A stretch of DNA of 64,000 bases from assembly GCA_947475875.1 (NCBI GenBank), contig CANJME010000003.1:124001-188000 (forward strand). Reading direction: 5' to 3'. Positions 47,648 through 59,916 of the stretch are shown here, one piece after another. The first letter of the stretch is position 1. Each line of letters begins with the position of its first letter. The position numbers were made by a program, and so were the translations under genes. Source of the stretch: Caulobacteraceae bacterium (lineage in GTDB: Bacteria > Pseudomonadota > Alphaproteobacteria > Caulobacterales > Caulobacteraceae). The notes beneath the pieces were generated by a model that saw only the letters and a program-made list of their open reading frames with translations, did not search any database and was not told the origin of the DNA.

Positions 47648-47890
47648 CTACAGCACCCCACCGATCGTCGTGCCGATCTTGTTGTAGGTCTCGGAGGTCT
47701 TGTCGGCGAACAGGCCAACCCCGCCGATGATGGCCAGGAAGATCAGGCAGGCGATCATGCCGTATTCGACGGCCGTGGCGCCGCTCTCGTCCTTCAGGAA
47801 CCGGGCTACAAAAGATCGCGCAGCCAGGCGACCAGCGGTTCGTCCGCGGGGGGCATCGGATAGTCTCCGAGTTTGTCCGGTTTCACCCAC
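47648..47890 (-). CDS. Flp/Fap type IVb pilin with long leader overlapping mutT
   Basis: 80 residues from ATG 47890. Pilin core: FLKDESGATAVEYGMIACLIF, with cleavage predicted between Gly37 and Ala38 and Glu at position 5 of the mature chain (TAVEY), followed by one hydrophobic helix, the Flp layout for tight-adherence pili. Mature length about 43 residues. Oddity: no ATG, GTG or TTG is present between residue 1 and the core in this frame, so the leader is 37 residues and the first 28 codons lie inside mutT. A usual leader is about 10-20. Confidence 0.6.
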   Translation of the reverse strand: MGETGQTRRLSDAPRGRTAGRLAARSFVARFLKDESGATAVEYGMIACLIFLAIIGGVGLFADKTSETYNKIGTTIGGVL

Positions 47891-48210
47891 GCCAGCGCCT
47901 CATGTTCCTTGGCCAGGACCACCCCGGTCCAGCGTCTGCAGAGGTAGAGTGGCATAAGGAGGTGAAATGTCTCGTAAACGTGACTGGTAAAGACGAACGG
48001 GGCCAAACAGGCGTGCGTCACCTCGATTCCCAGCTCTTCTTCGAGCTCACGGATCAGGCATTCCTCGGGCGTTTCGCCGTCTTCGACCTTGCCGCCGGGA
48101 AACTCCCAAAGCCCCGCCAGATGCTTGCCCTGTGGGCGTTTGCAGATCAGCACCCGCCCATCGACATCGATCAGCGCGCAGGCCGCCACCAGTACGGTTT
48201 TACCCGCCAT
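47806..48210 (-). CDS. mutT: MutT-type (deoxy)nucleoside triphosphate pyrophosphohydrolase
   Basis: 134 residues from ATG 48210; a longer frame upstream has no family sequence. Full Nudix box: GGKVEDGETPEECLIRELEE then ELGI, matching G-x5-E-x7-RE-U-x-EE-x-G-U. MutT removes 8-oxo-dGTP and prevents A-to-C mutations. The C-terminal WLRDLL is followed at once by TAG; the Flp frame starts 85 bases before that. No clear promoter seen. Confidence 0.92.
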   Translation of the reverse strand: MAGKTVLVAACALIDVDGRVLICKRPQGKHLAGLWEFPGGKVEDGETPEECLIRELEEELGIEVTHACLAPFVFTSHVYETFHLLMPLYLCRRWTGVVLAKEHEALAWVKPDKLGDYPMPPADEPLVAWLRDLL

Positions 48211-48275
48211 GGGCCTCACCCCCGAACATGGCGAATTTCCCGGTAAGGTTTCCAAATAGCCGTGGTTGACGCGGA

Positions 48276-49838
48276 TTAAGCATCGCCGGTCAGCCATTTG
48301 TCCTTGTTCAGCGAGGCCACGATCGCCACCACCGCGACCAGCAAAAGCGCCGGAAGGATGGCCCACGCCGTTCCCGCCGCCGCCATGCCGGTGACTGAAC
48401 CGAACAGCATGCAGATCACCGCTTCCAGGATCGCCACCCACGGGCTGCCCGAGCCGCGCCGGCGCATGCGGAAGCTCGAGCGCTTGCCCGGCCGCTGCAT
48501 CCACAGCTCGATATAGGCGATTACCGCCGCGCAGACGCAGGAGCCCACAAAGGCCATCAGCCCGGCCCAGGGCGACAGGAACGCCAGGCCGATCGACAGC
48601 ACTGAGAGCAGGCAAGCCACCGGCAACACCACGGCGGTGACCTTGGCCCGGGCCACCTGGTCGGACGTCACCGGCGCGCAGGTCAGGAGTTCCGGCGCCT
48701 CTTCCGCCGAGATGGTCAGCCAGCCGAACCCCGCCGCCAGCTGGCCCGCCACATAGGCCATGGCCCCGGCGCAGATGGCGTAGGTGACATGGGTGAAAAA
48801 CTGCGAGCCGCCGCGCCCGCTCAAGGTGATGAACATCACGAACGGCAGGTAGAGAATCTGCAGCAGCACCTGCGAGATCAGGGACGGATCACGCCAGAGC
48901 AGCTTCAGCTCCTTGATCACCATGATCTTCCGCAGGCCCCGGGTCTTGAAGGTGCTTGGCGCCCGGCGGGTGTTGGCGCGCGCCGGCTGGGCCTCCCCGG
49001 CCGCGATCGAGGCGTTGGCTGCGAACCGCCGGCCCAGCAGCACCGTCACCAAGGCGAAGATGCCGATCGCTCCGGCCGCCAGCGAGATCAGCTCCACCGG
49101 CGATCCGGTCGCGGCCCTGGCCATCCAGCGGGCGGCGGGTTCGAGCCCGCTGTCGTGCAGCCACGGGCCCAGCGGCCGCAGGCCCTTGCCGCCACTGCCG
49201 CGTATCAGCCGGGTCATCACCACGATGGAAAGGCCTGTGGCCACCCCGATCAACTGGGCGACAATACGCGTGCGCCGGGGGCCCAGGATGCGGAACAGAC
49301 CCATGGCGATGGCCACGCCCAAGGCCGCGGCGACCAGCGCCAGCAGGCTCACCACCAAGGGAATGGCCAGCAGCCCCCAGTACTCGGTGATCGCCGTGGC
49401 TGTCAGGATCAGCGGCAGGCTGAGGATCTGGAAGAACAGCATGCTGTTGAAAGCGATGACCAGCATCCGCGTCGCCAGGATCTTCCAGGGCGGCGTCGGC
49501 GAGGCGAGTAGCAGGTCCAGGTCGCCGCGGTCGTTGAACACCATGGTCGCCACGCCCACCGTCTGGGCCATCATCAGCGAAGCGGTGAACAAGAGGACCC
49601 CGTCGACGATGATCACCACAATGGCGGGCAGGTCGCCCAGCGGCGGGGCGTGGACTCCCTTGCTGCGCAGGGCAAGGCCGATGGTGGCGGCAAGCCCCAG
49701 GGCGGTCAGTCCGATGACCGCGAAGGTGATGATGATCGAGCGGCCCTTGCCCCCGCCCATACTGGCCAGGAAGCGCCAGGAAATGCGCAGTTCGTGCTCC
49801 AGGAACCAGCCCAGGGACCCCTGTCGAAACAGCTTCAC
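48276..49838 (-). CDS. ABC exporter permease subunit
   Basis: 520 residues with about 12 hydrophobic helices and a large middle loop (residues about 265-300). Overlaps the ATPase gene start by four bases (ATGA). Patterns (WRFLASMGGGKGRSIII near the N-terminus, FVMFITLSGRGG, LLRDPSLISQVLLQIL-like) suit DUF-type ABC-2 exporters. Substrate unknown; might be a lipid, peptide or drug. Confidence 0.85.
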   Translation of the reverse strand: MKLFRQGSLGWFLEHELRISWRFLASMGGGKGRSIIITFAVIGLTALGLAATIGLALRSKGVHAPPLGDLPAIVVIIVDGVLLFTASLMMAQTVGVATMVFNDRGDLDLLLASPTPPWKILATRMLVIAFNSMLFFQILSLPLILTATAITEYWGLLAIPLVVSLLALVAAALGVAIAMGLFRILGPRRTRIVAQLIGVATGLSIVVMTRLIRGSGGKGLRPLGPWLHDSGLEPAARWMARAATGSPVELISLAAGAIGIFALVTVLLGRRFAANASIAAGEAQPARANTRRAPSTFKTRGLRKIMVIKELKLLWRDPSLISQVLLQILYLPFVMFITLSGRGGSQFFTHVTYAICAGAMAYVAGQLAAGFGWLTISAEEAPELLTCAPVTSDQVARAKVTAVVLPVACLLSVLSIGLAFLSPWAGLMAFVGSCVCAAVIAYIELWMQRPGKRSSFRMRRRGSGSPWVAILEAVICMLFGSVTGMAAAGTAWAILPALLLVAVVAIVASLNKDKWLTGDA

Positions 49839-50590
49839 GCCAGTTCCGCCTCGTCGGCCTGGCCGGTCATTTCCAGGAACAGGTCTTCCAGGGTGTCCTT
49901 GCCGTCGCCGTGCGCGGCGCGCAGTTCGTCCAGCGTGCCTTCGGCCAGCAGCCGGCCGTTCTGAATGACCCCGATGCGCTGGGCCATGCGCTCGGCCACC
50001 TCGAGGATGTGGGTGGTCAGGATCACCGTCGCCCCCTCGCTGACCTTCTGCATGAGCAGGTTCTTCACCTGCCGGGCGATGGCGGCGTCGAGGCCGGTCA
50101 GCGGCTCGTCGAGGATCAGCAGTTTCGGGTCATGCACCAGCGCCCCGGCCAGCGAGGCCTTCTGCTTCATGCCCCGCGAAAACCCTTCGCAGCGCTGGTC
50201 GCGGTTGTCCCACAGACCCAGAAGTTTCAAGAGGTGCTCGGCCCGCTCGGCCGCCAACTTCGGATCGACGCCCCACAGCCCGGCGATGAATTCCAGATAT
50301 TCCAGCGGCGTCAGCTTGTCGTAGAGCATCGGCTCGTCCGGCAGCCAGGCGATCATCCGCTTGGCGGCGATCGGGTCCTTCAGAGCATCTACCCCGAACA
50401 CCCGGATCGCGCCCTTGTCGGGCTTGAGCAGGCCCGTGACCATGCGCAGCGTCGTCGTCTTGCCCGCCCCGTTCGGACCCAGCAGCGCATAGAGCTCGCC
50501 CGCCCGCACATCGAGATCGAGATCGTCGACCGCCACCTTGGCGTCGAACGCTTTTCGCAAGCTCCGGATTTCCAGCGCGGCTTCAGTCAT
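49835..50590 (-). CDS. ABC transporter ATP-binding protein
   Basis: 251 residues from ATG 50590; the frame upstream is hairpin-derived. Walker A GPNGAGKTTTLRMV, the Q-like loop near PDEPMLYDKLTP, the signature EGFSRGMKQKASLAGALVHDP (a variant of LSGGQ) and Walker B LLILDEPLTGLD, then THILEVAERMAQ. Pairs with the permease gene downstream (four-base overlap). CcmA/drug-export-type ATPase; substrate unknown. Confidence 0.92.
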   Translation of the reverse strand: MTEAALEIRSLRKAFDAKVAVDDLDLDVRAGELYALLGPNGAGKTTTLRMVTGLLKPDKGAIRVFGVDALKDPIAAKRMIAWLPDEPMLYDKLTPLEYLEFIAGLWGVDPKLAAERAEHLLKLLGLWDNRDQRCEGFSRGMKQKASLAGALVHDPKLLILDEPLTGLDAAIARQVKNLLMQKVSEGATVILTTHILEVAERMAQRIGVIQNGRLLAEGTLDELRAAHGDGKDTLEDLFLEMTGQADEAELA

Positions 50591-50601
50591 GGTGCGGCTC
50601 C

Positions 50602-50677
50602 GGGGAGATGTACCTTCGGTACGTGTCCCCTCTCGGAAGGCGTCCCCCCGGGGACACGCACTGAAGTGCATGTCCCC
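50602..50677. repeat. Two hairpins of the GGGGACA family
   Basis: Hairpin 1 (50602-50630) pairs GGGGA and TCCCC around GTACC-TTC-GGTAC; hairpin 2 (50650-50677) pairs GGGGACA with TGTCCCC around GCACT-GA-AGTGC. They fill the 104-base gap between the ATPase gene and cutA. A related arm recurs at 60647-60718. Confidence 0.7.
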
Positions 50678-50694
50678 GCCGCCTGCGCGCCTCG

Positions 50695-51015
50695 TCAGTC
50701 ATGGCTTTCCCCCGTCACCTCGTCGATCCACTTCAGATAGTCGCGCGAACCCGCCGTAACGGGGTGAGCCAGAATTTCAGGTGTCTGATAGGGCGTCATA
50801 TCGCAGAGCGTCTTTTCGAGGACATCGTAAAGTTCAGCCCGCGTCTTGATGGTCAACCGGATCTCGTGCTCGGTTTTCACCTTGCCTCCCCAGCGGTAGT
50901 AGCTGGTCACGTCATCCATCTGCACGCAGGCTGCCAGCCGCCGGTCAACTAACGTCTTGGCGATCTTGTGGGCGTGCGACACCGGTGCGGTGGTCACGAC
51001 CACCAGTGCGCTCAC
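50695..51015 (-). CDS. cutA: Divalent cation tolerance protein CutA
   Basis: 106 residues from GTG 51015, which overlaps the argJ stop by four bases (GTGA). CutA1 pattern: VVVTTAPVSHAHKIAKTLVD, RLAACVQMDDVTSYYRWGGK, then EHEIRLTIKTRAELYD and TPEILAHPVTAGSRDYLKW. The trimeric protein is linked to copper and other metal tolerance in E. coli; its function is not settled. Translated with argJ. Confidence 0.93.
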   Translation of the reverse strand: MSALVVVTTAPVSHAHKIAKTLVDRRLAACVQMDDVTSYYRWGGKVKTEHEIRLTIKTRAELYDVLEKTLCDMTPYQTPEILAHPVTAGSRDYLKWIDEVTGESHD

Positions 51016-52370
51016 GAGCGGTAATCCCCGTTGATCGCGACATATTCCTTGGTCAGGTCGCAGGTCCACATCACCGCATGGCCGCGCCCCACACCCACGT
51101 CGACGGAAACCTCCAGCTCCTTGCCCTTCATGTAACGGCTCATCTTGCCCTCGTCGTAGGTGGGCGAGACCAGACCGTCCTGGGCGGCGACCAGATGGCC
51201 GAAGCGGATCGCGATCCGCTCACGATTGACCGGCTCGTCGGCCCGGCCGACCGCCATGACGATGCGGCCCCAGTTGGCGTCCTCGCCGGCGAAAGCGGTC
51301 TTGACCAGCGGGCTCTCACAGATCGTCCGGCAGATCTTGCGCGCCGAGGCCGCGCTTTCCGCCCCGTTGACGCTCACCTTGATGAACTTGGTCGCGCCTT
51401 CGCCGTCGCGCACCAGTTGCTGGGCGAGGTCGAGCATCACCCCTTCCAGCTTGTCCCGGAAATCGGCCAGCCGCTTGTCGCCGGCCCGCGAAATTCTCGG
51501 AGCGCCTGATTGCCCGGTGGCGAACAGCAGGCAGGTGTCGTTGGTCGAGCGGTCGCCGTCCACCGTCACGGCGTTGAAGGTGCCGCGGGTGTAGAGGCTG
51601 ACCAGTGTCTGCAGCGCGCCGGGCGAAATCGCCGCGTCGGTGGCGATGAAGGCCAGCATGGTCGCCATGTCGGGCGCGATCATCCCCGAGCCCTTGCAGA
51701 TGCCGGAAATCCCCACGGAAACCCCGTCGATCTTCGCTACAGCTGTCGCCCCTTTCGGGAAGGTGTCGGTGGTCATGATCGCCGCGGCCGCCTGGGACCA
51801 GGCGTCGGCCGTCAGCTTCGCATCGATCTCGGGCACTTTGTGGGTGATCTTGCCGTCGTCGAGCAGCACGCCAATGACGCCGGTCGAGGCCATCATCACC
51901 GCCCGCTGCGGGCAGTCGAACCGCTTGCCGATAGCCGCGGCCACCCGCCGGACCGCATCGGCGCCGGGCTTGCCGGTAAAGGAATTGGCGCAGCCGGCGT
52001 TGACCACCAGGGCCCGGATATCTTCACCCTCACTCGCCGCCAGCTGCTTCTGGCACCAGTCCACCGGGGCGGAACCCACGCCGTGCCGGGTAAAGACGCC
52101 GGCGCAGGTCGTGCCCTCGGCAAAGCGCATGACCAGCACGTCCTCGCGCTCGTGCTTGTAAAACCCGGCCCGGGCCGTGGCGATCTCCACGCCCGCCACC
52201 GGCGGCATCTTCGGCAGTGCAACGGCCAGGGGCGAGACCTTCAGATTGGGCTTTCCCGGCGCGGCGGCCGTGGGCGCGAGCCCTTTCGTCGCGCGCTTGA
52301 TCGCCCCGGTCAGCGGATCGAGAGCCCGTTCGATGGCGCCGGGCGCGGCGGGTTTCCTCGGCGGCTTCAC
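51012..52370 (-). CDS. argJ: Bifunctional ornithine acetyltransferase / N-acetylglutamate synthase
   Basis: 452 residues. The self-cleavage site is Ala-Thr in MMASTGVIGVLLDDG, the Thr becoming the nucleophile. Other family motifs: NAGCANSFTGKPGADAV, KGSGMIAPDMATMLAFIATDA, ATDAAISPGALQTLV. It transfers acetyl from acetylornithine to glutamate (and may use acetyl-CoA). Compared with typical ArgJ (about 405) it has an extra 45-residue N-terminus rich in Lys/Pro/Ala. Its start overlaps the parvulin stop by four bases. Confidence 0.95.
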   Translation of the reverse strand: MKPPRKPAAPGAIERALDPLTGAIKRATKGLAPTAAAPGKPNLKVSPLAVALPKMPPVAGVEIATARAGFYKHEREDVLVMRFAEGTTCAGVFTRHGVGSAPVDWCQKQLAASEGEDIRALVVNAGCANSFTGKPGADAVRRVAAAIGKRFDCPQRAVMMASTGVIGVLLDDGKITHKVPEIDAKLTADAWSQAAAAIMTTDTFPKGATAVAKIDGVSVGISGICKGSGMIAPDMATMLAFIATDAAISPGALQTLVSLYTRGTFNAVTVDGDRSTNDTCLLFATGQSGAPRISRAGDKRLADFRDKLEGVMLDLAQQLVRDGEGATKFIKVSVNGAESAASARKICRTICESPLVKTAFAGEDANWGRIVMAVGRADEPVNRERIAIRFGHLVAAQDGLVSPTYDEGKMSRYMKGKELEVSVDVGVGRGHAVMWTCDLTKEYVAINGDYRS

Positions 52371-53437
52371 GGGTTGGGAACCGGGGCCGCCTTCGGGGCG
52401 GGCGTTGCGGGTGCTGCCGGTGCGGCGGCTTTCGGCGCCGGCCCTGCGGAGGCGGTCTTGGCCGGCGCGGGAGTCGCGGCGCCCTTCGCGGGCGCAGACG
52501 TCGCAGGCGTGGCGGGGGCCGGTGTCGCGGGAACGGGCAGGGCGCCGGGCGCCGGCGGGGCGCTGGCGGGCTCGGGCGCGGCCTCGCCCGCGGGCGAAGC
52601 GATCAGCACCTGCACCTTGGTCCGCCTTCTCAACGTCTCCAGCAGGTCGCGGATATTGCCATAGGTCAGGAACCGCACGATCTGCGGCCGCGCGGCCTCC
52701 AGGGTGATCGGCGGTTCGGGCCGCCGGTCCTCGACCTTGAGCAAGGCCCAGCCGGTGTCGATCTGGAACGGGCCGACCAGCTGGCCCTTGCGCGCGTTCT
52801 TCAGCGCCGCCGCATACTGGTCGGGCATGACGTCGGGCGTGAAATAGCCCAGGTCGCCGCCGGAAAACCGCGTCGCCCCGTCGGTCGACTTGGTCAGCAC
52901 CAGCGATTCAAACGACGCGCCCGTGCCGATCTGGCGTTTGACGTCCTGGGCGTCGCGCTCGGTGGCGGTGATGATCTGGCGGGCGTGGAACTCATCGCCG
53001 GCCGAGCCGGTGTTGGCGGTCTGCTGATAGAGCTGGCGGATGGCGTTCTCGCTGACCGCCTTCTGGACGCTGTTTTCCAGCAGGATGTCGCCCAGGATCC
53101 GATCCTGGGCCATTTCCAGACGGTGCCGCGAGGCTGCGTCATTACCCAGACCCCGCTTTTTCGCCTCGCTGGCCAGCAGCTTCTGGTCGATCACGCTTTC
53201 CAGCACCTGGTGAAACAGCTGCGAGGAGGTGTCCAGCGGCTCGCCATCGTTGATTAGCGCCTGGGCCACCGCCTCGCGCTTGACGTCCGACACCCAGATC
53301 GTCTTGTCGCCAACCTTGGCGGCGGCCTGATCGCCGGCTTCCGGCGGCTTTTCCTGCGGCGCCTTGTTCTGACAACCGGCGAGGACGAGCGCCACCGCGA
53401 TCACAAGGCCCGTGCAGATGGCGAGTTTGCGGGTCAT
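52367..53437 (-). CDS. PpiC/SurA-type peptidyl-prolyl isomerase lipoprotein
   Basis: 356 residues with a lipobox LVLAGC, Cys22 as lipid site. The chain has a SurA-N-like helical region (VAQALINDGEPLDTSSQLFH to LEMAQDRILGDILLE), then the parvulin domain at about 150-250 (EFHARQIITATERDAQDVKR, GGDLGYFTPDVMPDQYAAAL, VGPFQIDTGWALLKVED). The last 70 residues are Ala/Pro-rich and low-complexity. Likely a periplasmic foldase for outer-membrane proteins. Overlaps argJ by four bases. Confidence 0.9.
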   Translation of the reverse strand: MTRKLAICTGLVIAVALVLAGCQNKAPQEKPPEAGDQAAAKVGDKTIWVSDVKREAVAQALINDGEPLDTSSQLFHQVLESVIDQKLLASEAKKRGLGNDAASRHRLEMAQDRILGDILLENSVQKAVSENAIRQLYQQTANTGSAGDEFHARQIITATERDAQDVKRQIGTGASFESLVLTKSTDGATRFSGGDLGYFTPDVMPDQYAAALKNARKGQLVGPFQIDTGWALLKVEDRRPEPPITLEAARPQIVRFLTYGNIRDLLETLRRRTKVQVLIASPAGEAAPEPASAPPAPGALPVPATPAPATPATSAPAKGAATPAPAKTASAGPAPKAAAPAAPATPAPKAAPVPNP

Positions 53438-53513
53438 GTCAGCGAATCCGCCTTCGATAATGTTCAGGTCGCTCCCCTATACCGGGCTGGCGCGAGGCGA
53501 AAGTCCTGCGTGG

Positions 53514-53601
53514 ACTTCGGTGACAGTTTACAGTGTCCCTGTCCGAGTCCCGCTCGTTCGATCAGGTTCGTTCTCGGGACACTGTAAACTGTCACCGAAG
53601 C
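53514..53601. repeat. Mirror repeat related to 47544-47640
   Basis: The same arm (ACTTCGGTGACAGTTTACAG) at 53514 and its reverse complement ending at 53601, separated here by about 36 bases. It lies in the leader of the crotonase gene, downstream of divergent parvulin. Confidence 0.9.
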
Positions 53602-53625
53602 TGCCGCACGAGAGGAGAGTCCCCC

Positions 53626-54441
53626 ATGACCGTCAGAATCGAAAAAGCCGGGCCCGTCTGGACCGTCATCCACGACCGGCCGCAGGCGCGCAACGCCATG
53701 GACCCGCAGAGCGCCAAGGACCTCTACGACGCCTTCCTCGAATTCGACGCCGACGACAGCGCGGCGGTGGCCGTCTTCTACGGCGAAGGCGGCGCCTTTT
53801 GCGCCGGCTGGGACCTCAAGTACGTCTCCACCCTTGACCTGAAATACCCCAACGCCGAGCTGGATTTCTCGACCGCCACGCCGAGGGGCAACGGCGGCGA
53901 TATCGCCCGGGCGCCCATGGGCCCCTCGCGCCTTGAGCTCGACAAGCCGGTAATCGCCGCCATCGAAGGCCCGGCCGTGGCCGGCGGCATGGAGCTGGCC
54001 ATCTGGGCCGATTTCCGGGTGATGGCCGAGGACGCCTACATGGGCGTCTATTGCCGCCGCTGGGGTGTGCCCCTGATCGACGGCGGCACCGTGCGACTGC
54101 CCAGGCTGGTCGGCCAGGGCAGGGCGCTCGAACTCATCCTCACCGGCCGCCAGGTCATGGCCGAGGAGTGCGCCCGCATCGGCCTTTGCGAATACGTCAC
54201 GCCTCCGGGCGGCGCCCGCGAAAAGGCCGAACAGCTGGCCCGCGACATCGCCCGCTTCCCGCAGACCTGCGTGCGCGTCGACCGCCGCTCAGCCATCAAG
54301 AGCCACGGAATGCCCGTCCGCGATGCGCTGATGCAGGAATGGGTCAACGGCCGCCAGGCCGTCACCGCCGACGGCGTCGCCGGCGCGACAAGGTTCAAGG
54401 ACGGCCTCGGCCGCCACGGCGACTTCGACAAGATCTGGTAG
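53626..54441 (+). CDS. Enoyl-CoA hydratase/crotonase family protein
   Basis: 271 residues from ATG 53626 with AGAGGAG before it. Crotonase features: oxyanion-hole regions near GEGGAFCAGWDLKY and AIEGPAVAGGMELAIWAD, then RWGVPLIDGGTVRLPRLVG. The usual catalytic glutamates are partly replaced, so the exact reaction (hydratase, isomerase or other) cannot be told. It stands alone, upstream of secA. Confidence 0.87.
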   Translation: MTVRIEKAGPVWTVIHDRPQARNAMDPQSAKDLYDAFLEFDADDSAAVAVFYGEGGAFCAGWDLKYVSTLDLKYPNAELDFSTATPRGNGGDIARAPMGPSRLELDKPVIAAIEGPAVAGGMELAIWADFRVMAEDAYMGVYCRRWGVPLIDGGTVRLPRLVGQGRALELILTGRQVMAEECARIGLCEYVTPPGGAREKAEQLARDIARFPQTCVRVDRRSAIKSHGMPVRDALMQEWVNGRQAVTADGVAGATRFKDGLGRHGDFDKIW

Positions 54442-54448
54442 CTCTTAT

Positions 54449-54603
54449 CCTTCCCGCTTGTCGGGAAGGTGGCTCGCCGCGTCGCGGCGAGACGGATGGG
54501 TAAACGGCCTCAACCAGCCAGGCGATAGGCCAGCGCGGCACGCCCGGCAGTGGCGGCCCACCCTGGTCGCTTCGCGACCTGTCCCTCCCGACAAGCGGGA
54601 GGG
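54449..54603. repeat. Dispersed palindromic element, copy 2
   Basis: 155 bases, opposite orientation to the copy at 30320-30436: CCTTCCCGCTTGTCGGGAAGG left end, GGTCGCTTCGCGACC inner hairpin, CCTCCCGACAAGCGGGAGGG right end. The central region differs between copies. Fills most of the gap before the secA promoter. Confidence 0.85.
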
Positions 54604-54619
54604 AGATGGTGAGCCCGCG

Positions 54620-54647
54620 TTGACTTGTGGAGTTGCGATGCTTAAGT
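54620..54647 (+). promoter_or_regulatory. Candidate promoter of secA
   Basis: TTGACTT at 54620-54626 and GCTTAAGT at 54640-54647, 13 bases apart; matches the Caulobacter housekeeping consensus moderately. It would leave a leader of about 80 bases before the secA ATG. Confidence 0.45.
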
Positions 54648-54732
54648 CCCCTCCGCGCTTGAACTGGCGGATTTTACGGGGTTTCCCGCCGCTTTTCCCC
54701 TCTCTGAATGCTCCGACCCCGAATAGAGACAG

Positions 54733-57495
<2,763 letters not shown>

Positions 57496-57528
57496 GGTCG
57501 AAATTCCGGCGCCAGTTCTGACCGAAAT

Positions 57529-58759
<1,231 letters not shown>

Positions 58760-58796
58760 TTACTCGTTCGCCGAAGGCGAACCCAACCTAAGCCGC

Positions 58797-59765
58797 CTAG
58801 ATCCCCGCCACGCGCCCGATCGCTTCGAACCGCGCCGCCCTCTGCGCCCGCAACGCTTCGGCCGACAGCCCCAGCAACCCCTTCAATTCTTCCTCGATCG
58901 CATCCCCCGCCGCCGAGATCGCCGCGTCCGGGTCCGAGTGCGCCCCGCCCGGCGGCTCGGGGATCACCCGGTCCACCACGCCCAGCCGCTTCAGGTCATC
59001 GGCCACGATCTTCATCGACGCCGCCATATGCGGAGCCTTGTCGCGGTCGCGGAACAGGATCGACGCCCCGCCCTCGGGCGTGATCACCGAATAGATCGAA
59101 TGCTCCAGCATCATCACCACATTGCCGGCCGCCAGCGCGATGGCCCCGCCCGAACCGCCCTCGCCGGTGATGGTGCAGATCATCGGCGTGCCCAGCGTCA
59201 GGGACCGCTCGGTCGAGCGCGCGATGGCCTCGGCCTGGCCGCGCTCTTCGCCGCCGACGCCGGGATAGGCGCCCGCCGTATCCACAAAGGTCAGCACCGG
59301 CAGGTTGAATCGCTCGGCCAGATCCATCAGCCGCACGGCTTTGCGATACCCCTCGGGGCGGGCCATGCCGAAGTTGTGCTTGATGCGCGTGGTCGTGTCG
59401 TGACCCTTCTCGTGGCCCATCACCACCACCGCCTGGCCGCGGAACCGCCCGAGGCCGCCCACAATCGCCTGGTCGTCAGCGAATTTCCGGTCGCCGCGCA
59501 GTTCCTCGAAATCCTCGATCAGCCCGGCCAGATAGTGGGTAAGGTGCGGCCGGTCCGGATGGCGCGCGACTTGCGTTTTCTGCCAGGGATCCAGCGAAGC
59601 GTAGGCCTCGCGCCGCATGGCCTCGGTGCGGGCGCGCAGACCCGCGATCTCGGACTCGAAGCTGCCCTCGCCGGCGGTTTCCGACAGTTTGGAGAGTTCC
59701 TCGATCTTGGCTTCCAGCTCGCCGATCGGCCGCTCGAACTCAAGATAATGACGCTGCGATTCCAT
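58797..59765 (-). CDS. accA: Acetyl-CoA carboxylase carboxyltransferase subunit alpha
   Basis: 322 residues, typical for AccA. Motifs: TVRARTEAMRREAYASLDPW-like start, HLTHYLAGLIEDFEELRGDR, FRGQAVVVMGHEKGHDTTTR, TFVDTAGAYPGVGGEERGQA, ITGEGGSGGAIALAAGN. With AccD it transfers CO2 from carboxybiotin to acetyl-CoA, the first step of fatty acid synthesis. Separate from the one-chain carboxylase at 9.3 kb. A tandem repeat of hairpins lies upstream. Confidence 0.95.
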   Translation of the reverse strand: MESQRHYLEFERPIGELEAKIEELSKLSETAGEGSFESEIAGLRARTEAMRREAYASLDPWQKTQVARHPDRPHLTHYLAGLIEDFEELRGDRKFADDQAIVGGLGRFRGQAVVVMGHEKGHDTTTRIKHNFGMARPEGYRKAVRLMDLAERFNLPVLTFVDTAGAYPGVGGEERGQAEAIARSTERSLTLGTPMICTITGEGGSGGAIALAAGNVVMMLEHSIYSVITPEGGASILFRDRDKAPHMAASMKIVADDLKRLGVVDRVIPEPPGGAHSDPDAAISAAGDAIEEELKGLLGLSAEALRAQRAARFEAIGRVAGI

Positions 59766-59812
59766 AAAGGCCTTGGCGTTACACTTAAGCGCGGGAAACT
59801 AGCGGCATTACT

Positions 59813-59916
59813 CCCCGCGCTCAAGCAGGCGCGGCGCAGTCCGCGCCGTTAGCGCAACGCAAATACCCCGCGCTCAAGCAGGCGCGGCGCAGTCCGCGCC
59901 GTTAGCGCAACGCAAT
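59813..59916. repeat. Tandem repeat (period 53) ending a methyltransferase gene
   Basis: Unit CCCCGCGCTCAAGCAGGCGC... of 53 bases at 59813-59865 and again at 59866-59916, identical except for the last bases. Each contains a GGCGCGG / CCGCGCC hairpin. The second unit holds the last codons and stop of the FkbM gene, so the first looks like a copy of that 3' end. A diverged unit is at 62442. Confidence 0.85.
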
